DNA of 32,436 nt from Prevotellaceae bacterium (GCA_031280885.1 JAITGD010000099.1:1-32436); one strand, 5' to 3'; counted from the stretch's first letter, positions 23,388-31,299 are shown. The notes: generated by a model from the letters alone, not told the origin. Made by a program: numbers and translations.

Positions 23388-24236
23388 ATGACGATCACCG
23401 TAATCGGCACGGGTCTCATCGGAGGTTCGCTGGCTATCGACCTGAGGGAGACGGGCTTCGGCTCGCGCTTCATAGGAGTCGATAGCAGCGAACAAAATGC
23501 CCTCGACGCCCTGAAAAATGGCATTGTAGATGAAATAATGACCCTCGAAAATGCCGCCGAACAATCCGATTTAATTATTTTAAGCATCCCGGTGGATGCT
23601 GCTCGAAAAAACCTTGCGAAAATTCTCGACTTAGCTCCGCCGAAAACCGTAGTAACCGACATGGGTTCGACCAAAAACGGAATCTGTTCCGAAAATAGAT
23701 CGCATCCGAAGCGCTCGGCTTTCGTGGCTTCGCACCCAATTGCGGGAACGGAGTTCTCTGGCCCAAAAGCGGCTATCAGAAGGCTATTCGCTGGCAAAAA
23801 AACCATAATCTGCGAAAAAGAATTAAGCTCCGATTTTGCCCTGACAAGAGTAGAAGAAATGTTCAAGGCGCTGGAAATGGACATAATATACATGCAACCC
23901 GACACTCACGACATGCACTTGGCCTTTGTGTCGCATATTTCGCACATAAGCTCGTTTGCTCTCGGTAAAACTGTTCTGAATATCGAAAAAGACGAAAAAA
24001 GTATCTTCGATATTGCCGGTAGCGGTTTCAGTTCCACTGTGCGTTTGGCCAAAAGCTCGCCCGAAACCTGGCTACCTATATTTATGCAAAACTCCGAAAA
24101 TATTTCCTTCGCTCTGAATAATTATATCGAACAATTACAGAAATTCAAAGCCTGCATAGACCTCGGCGAGGCCGATAAATTGAAACAAATGATGTCAGAA
24201 GCTAATGAAATCGGACGAATAATCGATGTGAAATAA
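23388..24236 (+). CDS. tyrA: Prephenate dehydrogenase
   Basis: It converts prephenate to 4-hydroxyphenylpyruvate with oxidative decarboxylation, the committed step to tyrosine in the cytoplasm. From the ATG at 23388 the 282-residue protein starts with the dinucleotide fold MTITVIGTGLIGGSLA (Gly7, Gly9, Gly12). It then shows the family markers MGSTKNGI, ASHPIAGTEFSGP (containing the catalytic histidine) and SHISHISSFAL. The frame could be extended to a TTG at 23370 overlapping nusA, but the ATG start places the Rossmann strand at the usual position. No chorismate mutase or ACT domain is fused. The other aromatic-pathway genes often linked to it are absent. Confidence 0.9.
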   Translation: MTITVIGTGLIGGSLAIDLRETGFGSRFIGVDSSEQNALDALKNGIVDEIMTLENAAEQSDLIILSIPVDAARKNLAKILDLAPPKTVVTDMGSTKNGICSENRSHPKRSAFVASHPIAGTEFSGPKAAIRRLFAGKKTIICEKELSSDFALTRVEEMFKALEMDIIYMQPDTHDMHLAFVSHISHISSFALGKTVLNIEKDEKSIFDIAGSGFSSTVRLAKSSPETWLPIFMQNSENISFALNNYIEQLQKFKACIDLGEADKLKQMMSEANEIGRIIDVK

Positions 24237-24239
24237 GCC

Positions 24240-24300
24240 GGAAGGATAAAAATTTAGTTCCGAAGGCTCTAAATTGACCTCCGAAGGCCTCCGGCGTTCA
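24240..24300. repeat. Degenerate 21-bp-type repeats after tyrA
   Basis: About three units starting CCGGAAGG, CCGAAGGCTC and CCGAAGGCCT, spaced 21-22 bp apart, resemble the ten-unit array at 25448-25657. They fill the 72-bp spacer between tyrA and the convergent DUF3810 gene. No standard terminator is visible there. Confidence 0.55.
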
Positions 24301-24308
24301 CCACAGGC

Positions 24309-25331
24309 CTATTTCCCTCCCTCGTACCACGAAACAAGCAGCCCAAGCATCTCGGAATAATTCGCCACACCGCTTTTGATTTGATTTGTTTTGAGATATG
24401 CGTCGTAAAGTTTGCTTTGAGCCTGCGAAAGCTCCTCATTTATCCCCCTTTGCCAATGATGGTAAGAGGCTCGATAATCTTCTAAAACACCTTGATCGAG
24501 ACGAGCAAGCCGCGAAGCAAACTCGTCGGCGCTCAGAAGGCGGCGAGCGTAGGAAAATACATGTCCGAAAGCGCCAATATAGCCGCTGTAGCGAACTTCG
24601 GGACTGCTGCCGGCAGTGCAAACTACAAAAGCATAGAAATTACACTCCGATTCGCTTGCTACGCCAAATTGATGAGCCTTTTCATGCGCAAGGGTGTAAG
24701 GAATATCCAAAGAAAGCGGATAAAAATTAACATGAACCTCATTAAAAAAAGGACCGAAATAGCCCGAAACTCCAATTTTTGTGATAAATGATTCGTAAAT
24801 CATCCGCTTAGTGCGACGTTTTCCGCAGGGATACCGTATTGCAAGCCTTTCAGACATACGGCTGTACAGCGATTCTATTTCGACATCAACTTTATCAAGA
24901 TAAATAGCATCAACTTCTACGCGAGCCGCATTTATATCATCAATATAACTGTCGAGAAAAGAGGAAAATTTAATCGAATCAAACTGTGCCTGCTTCAAAC
25001 CTGTACGATGATAAACATCAGGACGAAAATAATTAATTCCCCACGAAAAATAAAACCACGAAACTGTGACGAAAATCACAAAAAATAAAATAGATAAAAT
25101 CTTACGTACAGAAAGTATGCGAAATACCGCCAGGATGATACTTGCCGGAATTAGTATTATCAAAAAACTTATAAAAATATCGTATAAAGAAAAGAAAAAT
25201 TGACCCGAAATTGCCGAAAGCCCCACAGCAATGGATGGATATATGGCTCGACCATACCATTCGGCTACCTCCGGGCGCGAGAAGAATATCAAACTTAGAA
25301 TCAACACAAAAATACAGTCAAAATACTTCAT
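24309..25331 (-). CDS. DUF3810 family membrane protein with HExxH motif
   Basis: The start is set at 25331 (MKYFDCIFVLILSLIFFS). A TAnnTTTGC promoter at 25386-25394 would begin transcription downstream of the longer candidate start at 25433. The 340-residue protein has three hydrophobic segments in the first 110 or so residues and then a soluble domain. That domain carries HEKAH (His216, Glu217, His220) in TLAHEKAHQFGVASESECN, a zinc-metalloprotease-like motif with Glu227/Glu229 as possible third ligands. The sequence fits the Bacteroidota DUF3810 family, whose function is not established. It lies alone, convergent with tyrA, and is flanked on both sides by related 21-bp repeats. Proteolytic activity is a hypothesis only. 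Confidence 0.8.
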   Translation of the reverse strand: MKYFDCIFVLILSLIFFSRPEVAEWYGRAIYPSIAVGLSAISGQFFFSLYDIFISFLIILIPASIILAVFRILSVRKILSILFFVIFVTVSWFYFSWGINYFRPDVYHRTGLKQAQFDSIKFSSFLDSYIDDINAARVEVDAIYLDKVDVEIESLYSRMSERLAIRYPCGKRRTKRMIYESFITKIGVSGYFGPFFNEVHVNFYPLSLDIPYTLAHEKAHQFGVASESECNFYAFVVCTAGSSPEVRYSGYIGAFGHVFSYARRLLSADEFASRLARLDQGVLEDYRASYHHWQRGINEELSQAQSKLYDAYLKTNQIKSGVANYSEMLGLLVSWYEGGK

Positions 25332-25385
25332 AATACTCTCTTTTTTTAGGCCTGATAAACATTTTATCGTGGCAGTAAACAAAAC

Positions 25386-25394
25386 GCAAAGATA
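25386..25394 (-). promoter_or_regulatory. -7 promoter element of the DUF3810 gene
   Basis: The - strand reads TATCTTTGC (TAnnTTTGC), 54 bases upstream of the ATG at 25331. It excludes starts further upstream. Confidence 0.7.
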
Positions 25395-25447
25395 CAAAGA
25401 ATAAATTAAATGCACGGAACTATATAAAATCATTGACTACAAAGGCC

Positions 25448-25657
25448 GGAGACGCCCAAGAAAGCGCTGGAAGCCTCCAAGACAACGTCGGAAGACAACT
25501 TAAGCCCTCCGGAAGCCTCCGGTAAAGCGCCGGAAGACGACTTAAACCTTCCGAAAGCCTCCAAAACCTCGTCGGAAGCCTCCAAGACCTCGCCGGAAGC
25601 CAACTTATCCTCGCCGGAAGCCCGCAGGAAAACGCCGGAAGATTACTTATGCCTGCC
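25448..25657. repeat. Ten-unit 21-bp minisatellite
   Basis: Ten consecutive units of exactly 21 bp begin GGAAG (GGAGA in the first, GAAAG in the sixth). Many continue CCTCCAAGAC or ACAACTTA. Sequence varies between units but length never does. Because the period is a multiple of three, two frames are open across it. On the - strand it reads as a heptapeptide repeat of xLPxxxW type; on the + strand it reads as an EASKTSP/EDNLSPP type without any start codon. Neither has convincing gene signals. It occupies the spacer between the DUF3810 promoter and the ABC-F promoter. Confidence 0.92.
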
Positions 25658-25683
25658 GTAATAGATAACTTGAAATCCTGAAT

Positions 25684-25715
25684 CATTCATAATTCATAAT
25701 TCATAATTCATAATT
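25684..25715. repeat. 7-bp ATTCATA tandem repeat
   Basis: Four consecutive ATTCATA units plus ATT (complement AATTATG) belong to the same unit family as the arms of the element at 21404-21560 and the patch at 16441-16461. They lie between the 21-bp minisatellite and the ABC-F promoter palindrome. Confidence 0.9.
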
Positions 25716-25746
25716 AATTTTTAATAGCCTTTGGCTATTAAAAATT
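25716..25746. promoter_or_regulatory. Perfect 14-bp palindrome in the ABC-F promoter region
   Basis: AATTTTTAATAGCC pairs exactly with GGCTATTAAAAATT around a three-base loop (TTT). It ends five bases before the ABC-F -7 box, so it covers the likely -33 region. The T run before it and the A run after it also make it look like a bidirectional terminator, yet no gene feeds into it from either side at short range. An operator is the alternative. Confidence 0.6.
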
Positions 25747-25751
25747 ATTAC

Positions 25752-25760
25752 TATCTTTGC
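25752..25760 (+). promoter_or_regulatory. -7 promoter element of the ABC-F gene
   Basis: TATCTTTGC (TAnnTTTGC) lies 21 bases before the ATG at 25782, supporting that start over the TTG at 25731. Confidence 0.7.
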
Positions 25761-25781
25761 GCTTTAATTGAATTAAGCATT

Positions 25782-27713
25782 ATGGTTTCTGCTGATAATT
25801 TAACGGTGAGCTTCGGAGGCTTTACTCTTTTTGACAATATCTCGTTCATGGTCAATGAAAACGACAGAATTGGACTCGTAGGTAAAAACGGCGCCGGCAA
25901 ATCGACCCTGCTAAAGATTTTTATGGGGCTGCAACAGCCTACATCAGGAAAAGTTTCTATCCCAAACGATTTCGTGATGGGCTATTTGCCGCAGCAAATG
26001 TCGATGGCTGAGGGAAAAACTGTCTTTGATGAAGCGATGACTGCTTTTGAACAGATAAACAGGCTCGAAGCCGAATTGGATAGGCTCTCGACTGAGCTGA
26101 GCCTGCGCACAGACTATGAATCGAAGGAATATTCCGAAATAATTAACTCTCTGCATGAAACAAGTGAGCGCTTGAGAATACTCGGAGGCGACTCGAAGGA
26201 AGGAAATACCGAACAAACTCTTCTTGGTCTTGGTTTTAGACGTGAAGATTTTCATAAAGCTACTTCGGTTTTCAGCGGAGGTTGGAGAATGCGCATCGAA
26301 CTTGCAAAAATTTTGCTCGCAAAACCGCAAATGCTGCTCCTCGACGAACCGACTAACCACTTGGATATAGAATCGATACAATGGCTCGAAGCGTATCTGA
26401 AAAGTAGCGGCACGGCTTTGATTCTTATCTCGCACGACAGGGCTTTTCTCGACGGAGTAACAAACAGAACCATAGAAATATCGCTCGGAAAGGCTTACGA
26501 TTATCGAGTATCCTACTCGAAGTATGTCGAATTGCGAGCCGAGCGCCGCGAACAGCAAACGGCGGCTTACGAAAATCAAAGAAAAATGATAGAAAAAACG
26601 GAAGATTTCATCGAACGTTTCAGATATAAAGCCTCGAAATCGAACCAGGTGCAATCGAGAATAAAACAATTGGAAAAGTTAGACGTCATTGAAATAGAGA
26701 ATGAAGATCTTGCTCGCTTGAACATAAAATTTCCTCCCGCGCCCCGTTCCGGCGGCGTAGTGTTTCGAGCAAAAGACCTCCTTAAGCGATATGGCGAAAA
26801 ACAAATCTTTTCGGAAGCCAACATAATTGTGGAACGTGGTGAAAAAGTGGCCTTTGTCGGGCGTAATGGAGAGGGAAAAACCACTATGGCCAAGATAATT
26901 GTGGGCGATACCGATTCGCAAAGCGGCGAAGCTATCGTGGGATATAATGTGAAAATAGGGTATTATGCACAGAATCAGGATGAACTCGACGAAGGAGAAT
27001 ATACCGTCCTCGAAACTCTCGACAATGTGGCCACAGGCGAAATAAGAACAAAATTAAGAGATATTTTAGGCGCATTTCTCTTTCGAGGCGAGGACGTTGA
27101 TAAAAAAGTGAAGGTACTTTCCGGCGGGGAACGTTCCCGATTGGCAATGGCTCGTCTAATGCTCGAACCGTATAATCTCTTAGTACTCGACGAGCCTACA
27201 AATCACATGGATATGCGTTCAAAAGATATTCTGAAAAACGCTCTCAAGGCCTACGATGGCAGCTTGATAGTGGTGTCGCACGACCGCGAATTTCTTGATG
27301 GCTTGGTTAATAAGGTTTATGAGTTCCGCGATGGAAAAGTTAAGGAACATTTGGGAGGAATTTACGAATTTCTTGAACGGAGAAAGCTCGAAACTCTCAA
27401 CGAATTGGAAAGGAAATCGAAAGTTGAATCCACTGCTAAAAAAATCAAGCCTGTGCAGCCTTCCGATACCGAAAAAAAAGAACGCGACCGTCTGTATAAG
27501 AAATCAGAAAAGGAATTGAAGGAACTCGAAGAGAGCATAATCGCTCTCGAAAGCAAAATTGCTACGATGAATGCTACCTTATCGTCGCCCACTGCCGACT
27601 TGACTATGGATAATGCCTTCTATGCCGAATATGAACACACTAAAAGCCTTCTCGACAAGGCCATGACCCGCTGGGAGGAGCTACTTTTAATTGTAGAAAA
27701 AAATTCAAGCTAA
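25782..27713 (+). CDS. ABC-F family ATPase (ribosome-associated type)
   Basis: The 643-residue soluble protein has two ATP-binding cassettes and no membrane segment. NBD1 has Walker A GKNGAGKS at 34-41, signature FSGGWRMRIELA and Walker B LLLDEPTNHLD. NBD2 has GRNGEGKT, LSGGERSRLAMA and LVLDEPTNHMD. The linker between them (about 245-310) is a charged helical hairpin typical of ABC-F proteins, which act at the ribosomal E site. The last 100 residues form a lysine/glutamate-rich coiled coil resembling the C-terminal domain of Uup/YheS-like members. It is probably a housekeeping translation factor; an antibiotic-protection role cannot be excluded. GH43 follows 26 bp downstream and may be co-transcribed. 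Confidence 0.92.
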   Translation: MVSADNLTVSFGGFTLFDNISFMVNENDRIGLVGKNGAGKSTLLKIFMGLQQPTSGKVSIPNDFVMGYLPQQMSMAEGKTVFDEAMTAFEQINRLEAELDRLSTELSLRTDYESKEYSEIINSLHETSERLRILGGDSKEGNTEQTLLGLGFRREDFHKATSVFSGGWRMRIELAKILLAKPQMLLLDEPTNHLDIESIQWLEAYLKSSGTALILISHDRAFLDGVTNRTIEISLGKAYDYRVSYSKYVELRAERREQQTAAYENQRKMIEKTEDFIERFRYKASKSNQVQSRIKQLEKLDVIEIENEDLARLNIKFPPAPRSGGVVFRAKDLLKRYGEKQIFSEANIIVERGEKVAFVGRNGEGKTTMAKIIVGDTDSQSGEAIVGYNVKIGYYAQNQDELDEGEYTVLETLDNVATGEIRTKLRDILGAFLFRGEDVDKKVKVLSGGERSRLAMARLMLEPYNLLVLDEPTNHMDMRSKDILKNALKAYDGSLIVVSHDREFLDGLVNKVYEFRDGKVKEHLGGIYEFLERRKLETLNELERKSKVESTAKKIKPVQPSDTEKKERDRLYKKSEKELKELEESIIALESKIATMNATLSSPTADLTMDNAFYAEYEHTKSLLDKAMTRWEELLLIVEKNSS

Positions 27714-27739
27714 ATCGAATAATAAAAATAAATATAAAA

Positions 27740-28747
27740 ATGTATATAAAAATCTGTTTTTTATCGCTTATCTTTTATTTTTTTACTTTTAATTTAAGCG
27801 CAGGACGCGAGAGGCTCGATTCCGTACCGCTCGACAGTTTAAAATATTCCAATCCGGTTATCGATGAAAACATGCCGGATCCAACAGTTATTCAGACCCC
27901 CGACGGATGGTTCTATGTCTATGCCACAGAGCGCTCGAAGAATCTTCCTATATATAAATCGCGCAATTTAGTTGATTGGGACTTTGTCGGACATGCCTTT
28001 ACTCCATCCACACGTCCCGATTTCGAGCCGAAAGGCAACGTATGGGCGCCGGATGTTAATTATATATCAGGGAAATACGTGATGTACTATTCGATGTCGG
28101 TCTGGGGCGGAGAAGAGACCTGCGGAATCGGAATAGCTGTGTCCGACAGTCCGGAAGGTCCCTTCACAGACTTGGGGAAGTTATTCAGAAGCAATGAAAT
28201 CGGCGTACAGAACTCGATCGATCCCTTCTATATCGAAGAGCATGGTCGCAAATATCTGTTTTGGGGCAGTTTTAGAGGAATATATGCCATCGAGTTAAGC
28301 GATGACGGCTTATCTATCAAGCGGAAGGCCAAGAAAGTACACATTGGAGGCAGGGCATTTGAGGGAAGCTGCCTTTATCATCGAAATGGATACTGGTATT
28401 TCTTTGCTTCGGTGGGAAGTTGCTGCGAGGGCTTGAAAAGTACATACCGTTTGGTGGTAGCACGTTCCCGCTCTCTCTTCGGGACATATACCGATAAATC
28501 AGGACGGTCGATACTCGACAATGGCTACGAAACTATCATCAATAAGAGCGAATTTTTTGTCGGGAACGGTCATTGTTCCGAAATTGTAAAAGATAAAAGC
28601 GGCTCTGACTGGGTTTTTTATCACGCCTTCCGTACCGATAATCCACGTGGCCGTCGTTTGATGCTCGACCAGCTTATTTGGATCGACGATTGGCCGAGTA
28701 TTTCCGGCGGGATTCCTTCCGAAAGCGCTTTCAGGCCTGATTTTTAG
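27740..28747 (+). CDS. Secreted GH43-like glycosidase (arabinosidase/xylosidase type)
   Basis: The 335-residue protein has a signal peptide (about 1-21, MYIKICFLSLIFYFFTFNLSA) and a single five-bladed propeller with the GH43 catalytic triad: Asp47 (general base, ENMPDPTV), Asp161 (pKa modulator, NSIDPFY) and Glu208 (acid, RAFEGSC). WAPDVNYISGKYVMYYS is the usual GH43 second-blade signature. The family releases arabinofuranose or xylose, or cuts arabinan inside the chain. The length without accessory domains and the AFEGS motif fit arabinan-acting members, but the linkage is not decidable here. It lies 26 bp after the ABC-F gene, with no transporter or SusCD genes beside it, and converges on DUF1080 across a shared terminator. 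Confidence 0.87.
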   Translation: MYIKICFLSLIFYFFTFNLSAGRERLDSVPLDSLKYSNPVIDENMPDPTVIQTPDGWFYVYATERSKNLPIYKSRNLVDWDFVGHAFTPSTRPDFEPKGNVWAPDVNYISGKYVMYYSMSVWGGEETCGIGIAVSDSPEGPFTDLGKLFRSNEIGVQNSIDPFYIEEHGRKYLFWGSFRGIYAIELSDDGLSIKRKAKKVHIGGRAFEGSCLYHRNGYWYFFASVGSCCEGLKSTYRLVVARSRSLFGTYTDKSGRSILDNGYETIINKSEFFVGNGHCSEIVKDKSGSDWVFYHAFRTDNPRGRRLMLDQLIWIDDWPSISGGIPSESAFRPDF

Positions 28748-28789
28748 CCCCCGAACTGCGATAAATTCGCTCATACAGCTATAAATAAA

Positions 28790-28821
28790 AATCCCCGACG
28801 TCGGGAATGACGTCGAGGATT
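28790..28821. terminator. Bidirectional terminator between GH43 and DUF1080 genes
   Basis: AATCCCCGACGTC (28790-28802) pairs with GACGTCGAGGATT (28809-28821) with one imperfect pair and a six-base loop. On the - strand the stem runs into TTTTATTTAT, a good T tract for the DUF1080 transcript. On the + strand the tract is weaker. Confidence 0.85.
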
Positions 28822-28843
28822 TAAAGTATTTGTTTGTCAGGGT

Positions 28844-29743
28844 TTATTCTATCGGTTTTATTTTGATATCTTTGAACCAAACATCGTCGCCATGGTCTTG
28901 GAATCCGATATATCCTTCGCGATTCTCGCCTCCACAGTTATTAAGCAACTCGAAAGCGAGCGGCCACTTTTCTTTGCTGAACTTACTTGCTTGCAGCATT
29001 TCTGTCCATTGCGGGGTCCACAAATGATATTCCAGAACAGCTTCGCCATTTTGATAATGCACCACAGTACCTTTGTAAACCATGATTTTAGTATTGTTCC
29101 ATTCGCCGGCAGGCTTAGCGTTTTGCGGATTAGCTGGAATCATGTCGTAAAGTGAGGTAGATTTGCGGTTTCCATCCTTTCCGAGCTTTGCGTCAGGGTG
29201 ATTTTCGTTGTCCAACACTTGGCTTTCCGGAGCAGAGATATAAATTGGTTGCCCTTTAATTTCCTGAGCCAGATAAAAGATACCGGAATTTCCGCCTTTC
29301 GACACTTTCCAATCGACCGTAAACTCAAAGTTTTTGAATTTATGGGCAAAGATGATGTCTCCGCCGTCTTGACCTTGAGCCTCACCGCTTCCGGAGCCGC
29401 TAAATTTGATAGCGCCTTCGTCGATAGTCCATTTTCCGGGTACATGATCCTTGTCGTATCCTCTCCAACCGTCGAGGGTTTTGCCGTCAAACATAGCAAT
29501 ACGACCCTGATCATCTTTTTCATAGCCCGAAATATCAACTTGTGGCCTTTCGACGATGATGTACTCAGGGCAACCGTCTTTTGCTTCGACGGGAATCTCT
29601 GTGATTTCGACAGCTTTTGTCATTTGAACATCAGCAGAGTCGGCGTTTTTGACGTCTGCTTTCTTTTGTCCGCCTTTTCCTGCGCAGGCAATCAGACTAC
29701 CTGCCATTATCATGCAGCATACAGAATAAATAACTCTCTTCAT
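28844..29743 (-). CDS. DUF1080 lipoprotein (3-keto-glycoside hydrolase/lyase family)
   Basis: The 299-residue protein has a lipobox (GSLIAC, Cys20), a short low-complexity linker, and a DUF1080 jelly-roll from about residue 80. The domain shows the hallmark MFDGKTLDGWRGYD opening, FKNFEFTVDWKVSKGGNSGIFYLAQ, QVLDNENHPDA, PAGEWNNTKIMVYKGTVVHYQNG and a closing GYIGFQDHGDDVWFKDIKIKPIE. Pfam names the family 3-keto-disaccharide hydrolase. Characterised members cleave glycosides already oxidised at C3, and the adjacent upstream gene encodes a Gfo/Idh/MocA oxidoreductase that could make that 3-keto group. It is anchored on the periplasmic or outer face. It lies 80 bp after the oxidoreductase gene, beyond a terminator-like hairpin, so expression may be partly separate. 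Confidence 0.88.
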   Translation of the reverse strand: MKRVIYSVCCMIMAGSLIACAGKGGQKKADVKNADSADVQMTKAVEITEIPVEAKDGCPEYIIVERPQVDISGYEKDDQGRIAMFDGKTLDGWRGYDKDHVPGKWTIDEGAIKFSGSGSGEAQGQDGGDIIFAHKFKNFEFTVDWKVSKGGNSGIFYLAQEIKGQPIYISAPESQVLDNENHPDAKLGKDGNRKSTSLYDMIPANPQNAKPAGEWNNTKIMVYKGTVVHYQNGEAVLEYHLWTPQWTEMLQASKFSKEKWPLAFELLNNCGGENREGYIGFQDHGDDVWFKDIKIKPIE

Positions 29744-29778
29744 TTTTTTGTGATTAATAAATTGTTAGTAAAAAAGAA

Positions 29779-29805
29779 CTTTTCGGAGGAAAGTCCTCCG
29801 AAAAG
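29779..29805 (-). terminator. Terminator-like hairpin between Gfo/Idh/MocA and DUF1080 genes
   Basis: A perfect 12-bp stem (CTTTTCGGAGGA with TCCTCCGAAAAG, three-base loop) is followed on the - strand by TTCTTTTTTAC. It lies 18 bases after the oxidoreductase stop and 35 bases before the DUF1080 start. It looks like an intrinsic terminator or attenuator that lowers DUF1080 expression. Confidence 0.8.
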
Positions 29806-29823
29806 CTCGGTTAATTTTCTTTG

Positions 29824-31299
29824 TTAGGGCATCGCCGGAAGGCTGTAACCGTTTTTATAGGTATGTTTAATCAGCTCTTGGGCAAATGCTTTGGCGGATT
29901 GCGGCGGGGTCATCTTTTTATCGAATGTTGGGTGTCCGGCTTCGATTCGGAATCCGTCTTTTTCGATAATTTCGATTGTGTCGCTATCCGAGATATTAGT
30001 AAATTGCATATTAGCTCCATCCCATTCCAGCTCGCGGTTAAGGTTTTGCAGTCGAACTGCCAGCACTCCCATCACAACCATTTCGTTGAAAGGTCCGGCT
30101 TCGCTGAAAGGCGATTTAGTTTGTATTCTTGATGCTGGACTTTCTTTGCAAGCTCTCACCCAGTCCATTTCGTGCATACTTTCGCCACCTTCGATGCGCC
30201 GTTCTGTTTTTGGCGCTTCCGGTTTGCGTCCCGATACCAGCCAAGGCTCTCTGCCGTAGCATCCGCAGATAAGAGTGTCCTTCGTGCCGTGGAAAATTGC
30301 GGCTCCACCGTGGTTGTTAAGGCTTTTTCCTGCGGGCATTCCTTCGGGGCGGATAGGGAGTATGCCTCCATCCGACCAATATACTTCCACTTGAGGCATT
30401 GCGACTTTCGGAAGGTTTTCGCGTTCGGGGAAGATGAATCTTACATATTCCGACGAGGGAGCGCAATCGGTCAGCAGCATAGTGGAGCTTCCCTGAACCT
30501 TAGTTGGATAGCCCAATTTCAGGCCTTTGAAGACGGGGTGCAGGATGTGGCAGGCCATGTCGCCCAGAGCGCCTGTTCCGTAGTCCCACCATCCGCGCCA
30601 GTTCCAAGGGGTGTATATTCCGTTGTAGGGGCGTTTATTAGCAGGGCCGATGAAGAGGTCCCAGTTCAGGTTTTTTGGGATTTTGTCCACTGTTTCGGGG
30701 CGATTCAGGCCTTGCGGCCATATCGGACGGTCGGTGAATGCATCGACGCGCTTAACTTCGCCGATTTCGCCGTTCCAGATCCATTCGCAGATCAGATTCA
30801 CGCCTTCATCGGAGCTTCCTTGATTCCCCATGGAGGTTGCGACTTTGTACTTTTCGGCGAGTTTTGTCAGCAGGCGCGATTCGTAAACCGAGTGGGTTAG
30901 AGGTTTTTGCACGTACACATGTTTGCCGAGCGTGATAGCTGTTGCGGCAATGATTGCGTGGGTGTGGTCGGCTGTTGCTACCACTACCGCGTCGATATCC
31001 TTGCCCATTTTGTCGTACATTTCGCGCCAATCCCAGAATCGTTGCGCGTTTGGATATTTCTCGAACACAGCTTTGCTGTATCCCCAATCGACGTCGCATA
31101 GCGCAACGATGTTTTGGGACGACAGCTTGTTAAGGTTTGCCTTTCCCATGCCACCGATACCGACACATGCGATATTCAGTTTGTCGCTTGGCGCGGCGTG
31201 TCCAAGTTTTTTACCCATTACCATACTCGGTACGACGGTAATTCCGGCCGTTAAAACGGCACCTTTTTGGAGGAATGACCTCCTTGACATTTTACTCAT
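29824..31299 (-). CDS. Tat-exported Gfo/Idh/MocA family oxidoreductase
   Basis: The 491-residue protein opens with a twin-arginine signal (SRRSFLQK, Arg6-Arg7, then a hydrophobic stretch to about residue 28). This predicts export in folded form with its nicotinamide cofactor bound. The Rossmann motif is GIGGMG (47-52). The catalytic-lysine motif reads VQKPLTHS (Lys132), with Gln where cytoplasmic family members usually have Glu (EKP). The C-terminal alpha/beta domain includes NWDLFIGPANKRPYNGIYTPWNWRGWWDYGTGALGDMACH, typical of the large exported Bacteroidota/Planctomycetota subgroup. It probably oxidises or reduces a sugar at C3 in the periplasm in partnership with DUF1080. The substrate is unknown. 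Confidence 0.9.
   Translation of the reverse strand: MSKMSRRSFLQKGAVLTAGITVVPSMVMGKKLGHAAPSDKLNIACVGIGGMGKANLNKLSSQNIVALCDVDWGYSKAVFEKYPNAQRFWDWREMYDKMGKDIDAVVVATADHTHAIIAATAITLGKHVYVQKPLTHSVYESRLLTKLAEKYKVATSMGNQGSSDEGVNLICEWIWNGEIGEVKRVDAFTDRPIWPQGLNRPETVDKIPKNLNWDLFIGPANKRPYNGIYTPWNWRGWWDYGTGALGDMACHILHPVFKGLKLGYPTKVQGSSTMLLTDCAPSSEYVRFIFPERENLPKVAMPQVEVYWSDGGILPIRPEGMPAGKSLNNHGGAAIFHGTKDTLICGCYGREPWLVSGRKPEAPKTERRIEGGESMHEMDWVRACKESPASRIQTKSPFSEAGPFNEMVVMGVLAVRLQNLNRELEWDGANMQFTNISDSDTIEIIEKDGFRIEAGHPTFDKKMTPPQSAKAFAQELIKHTYKNGYSLPAMP

Noticed and set aside
25332-25433. 34-codon N-terminal extension of the DUF3810 protein
   Set aside because: It overlaps and extends upstream of a TAnnTTTGC promoter on the same strand. 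The ATG at 25331 opens directly into a membrane helix.
25420-25686. 88-codon - strand frame with xLPxxxW heptapeptides
   Set aside because: It arises from the 21-bp minisatellite, starts inside the 7-bp ATTCATA repeats, and overlaps the DUF3810 upstream region. There is no promoter and no recognised signal. The repeat itself is reported instead.
25731-25781. 17-codon N-terminal extension of the ABC-F protein from a TTG
   Set aside because: It would start inside the palindrome and upstream of the -7 box at 25752. The ATG at 25782 aligns with the usual family start.
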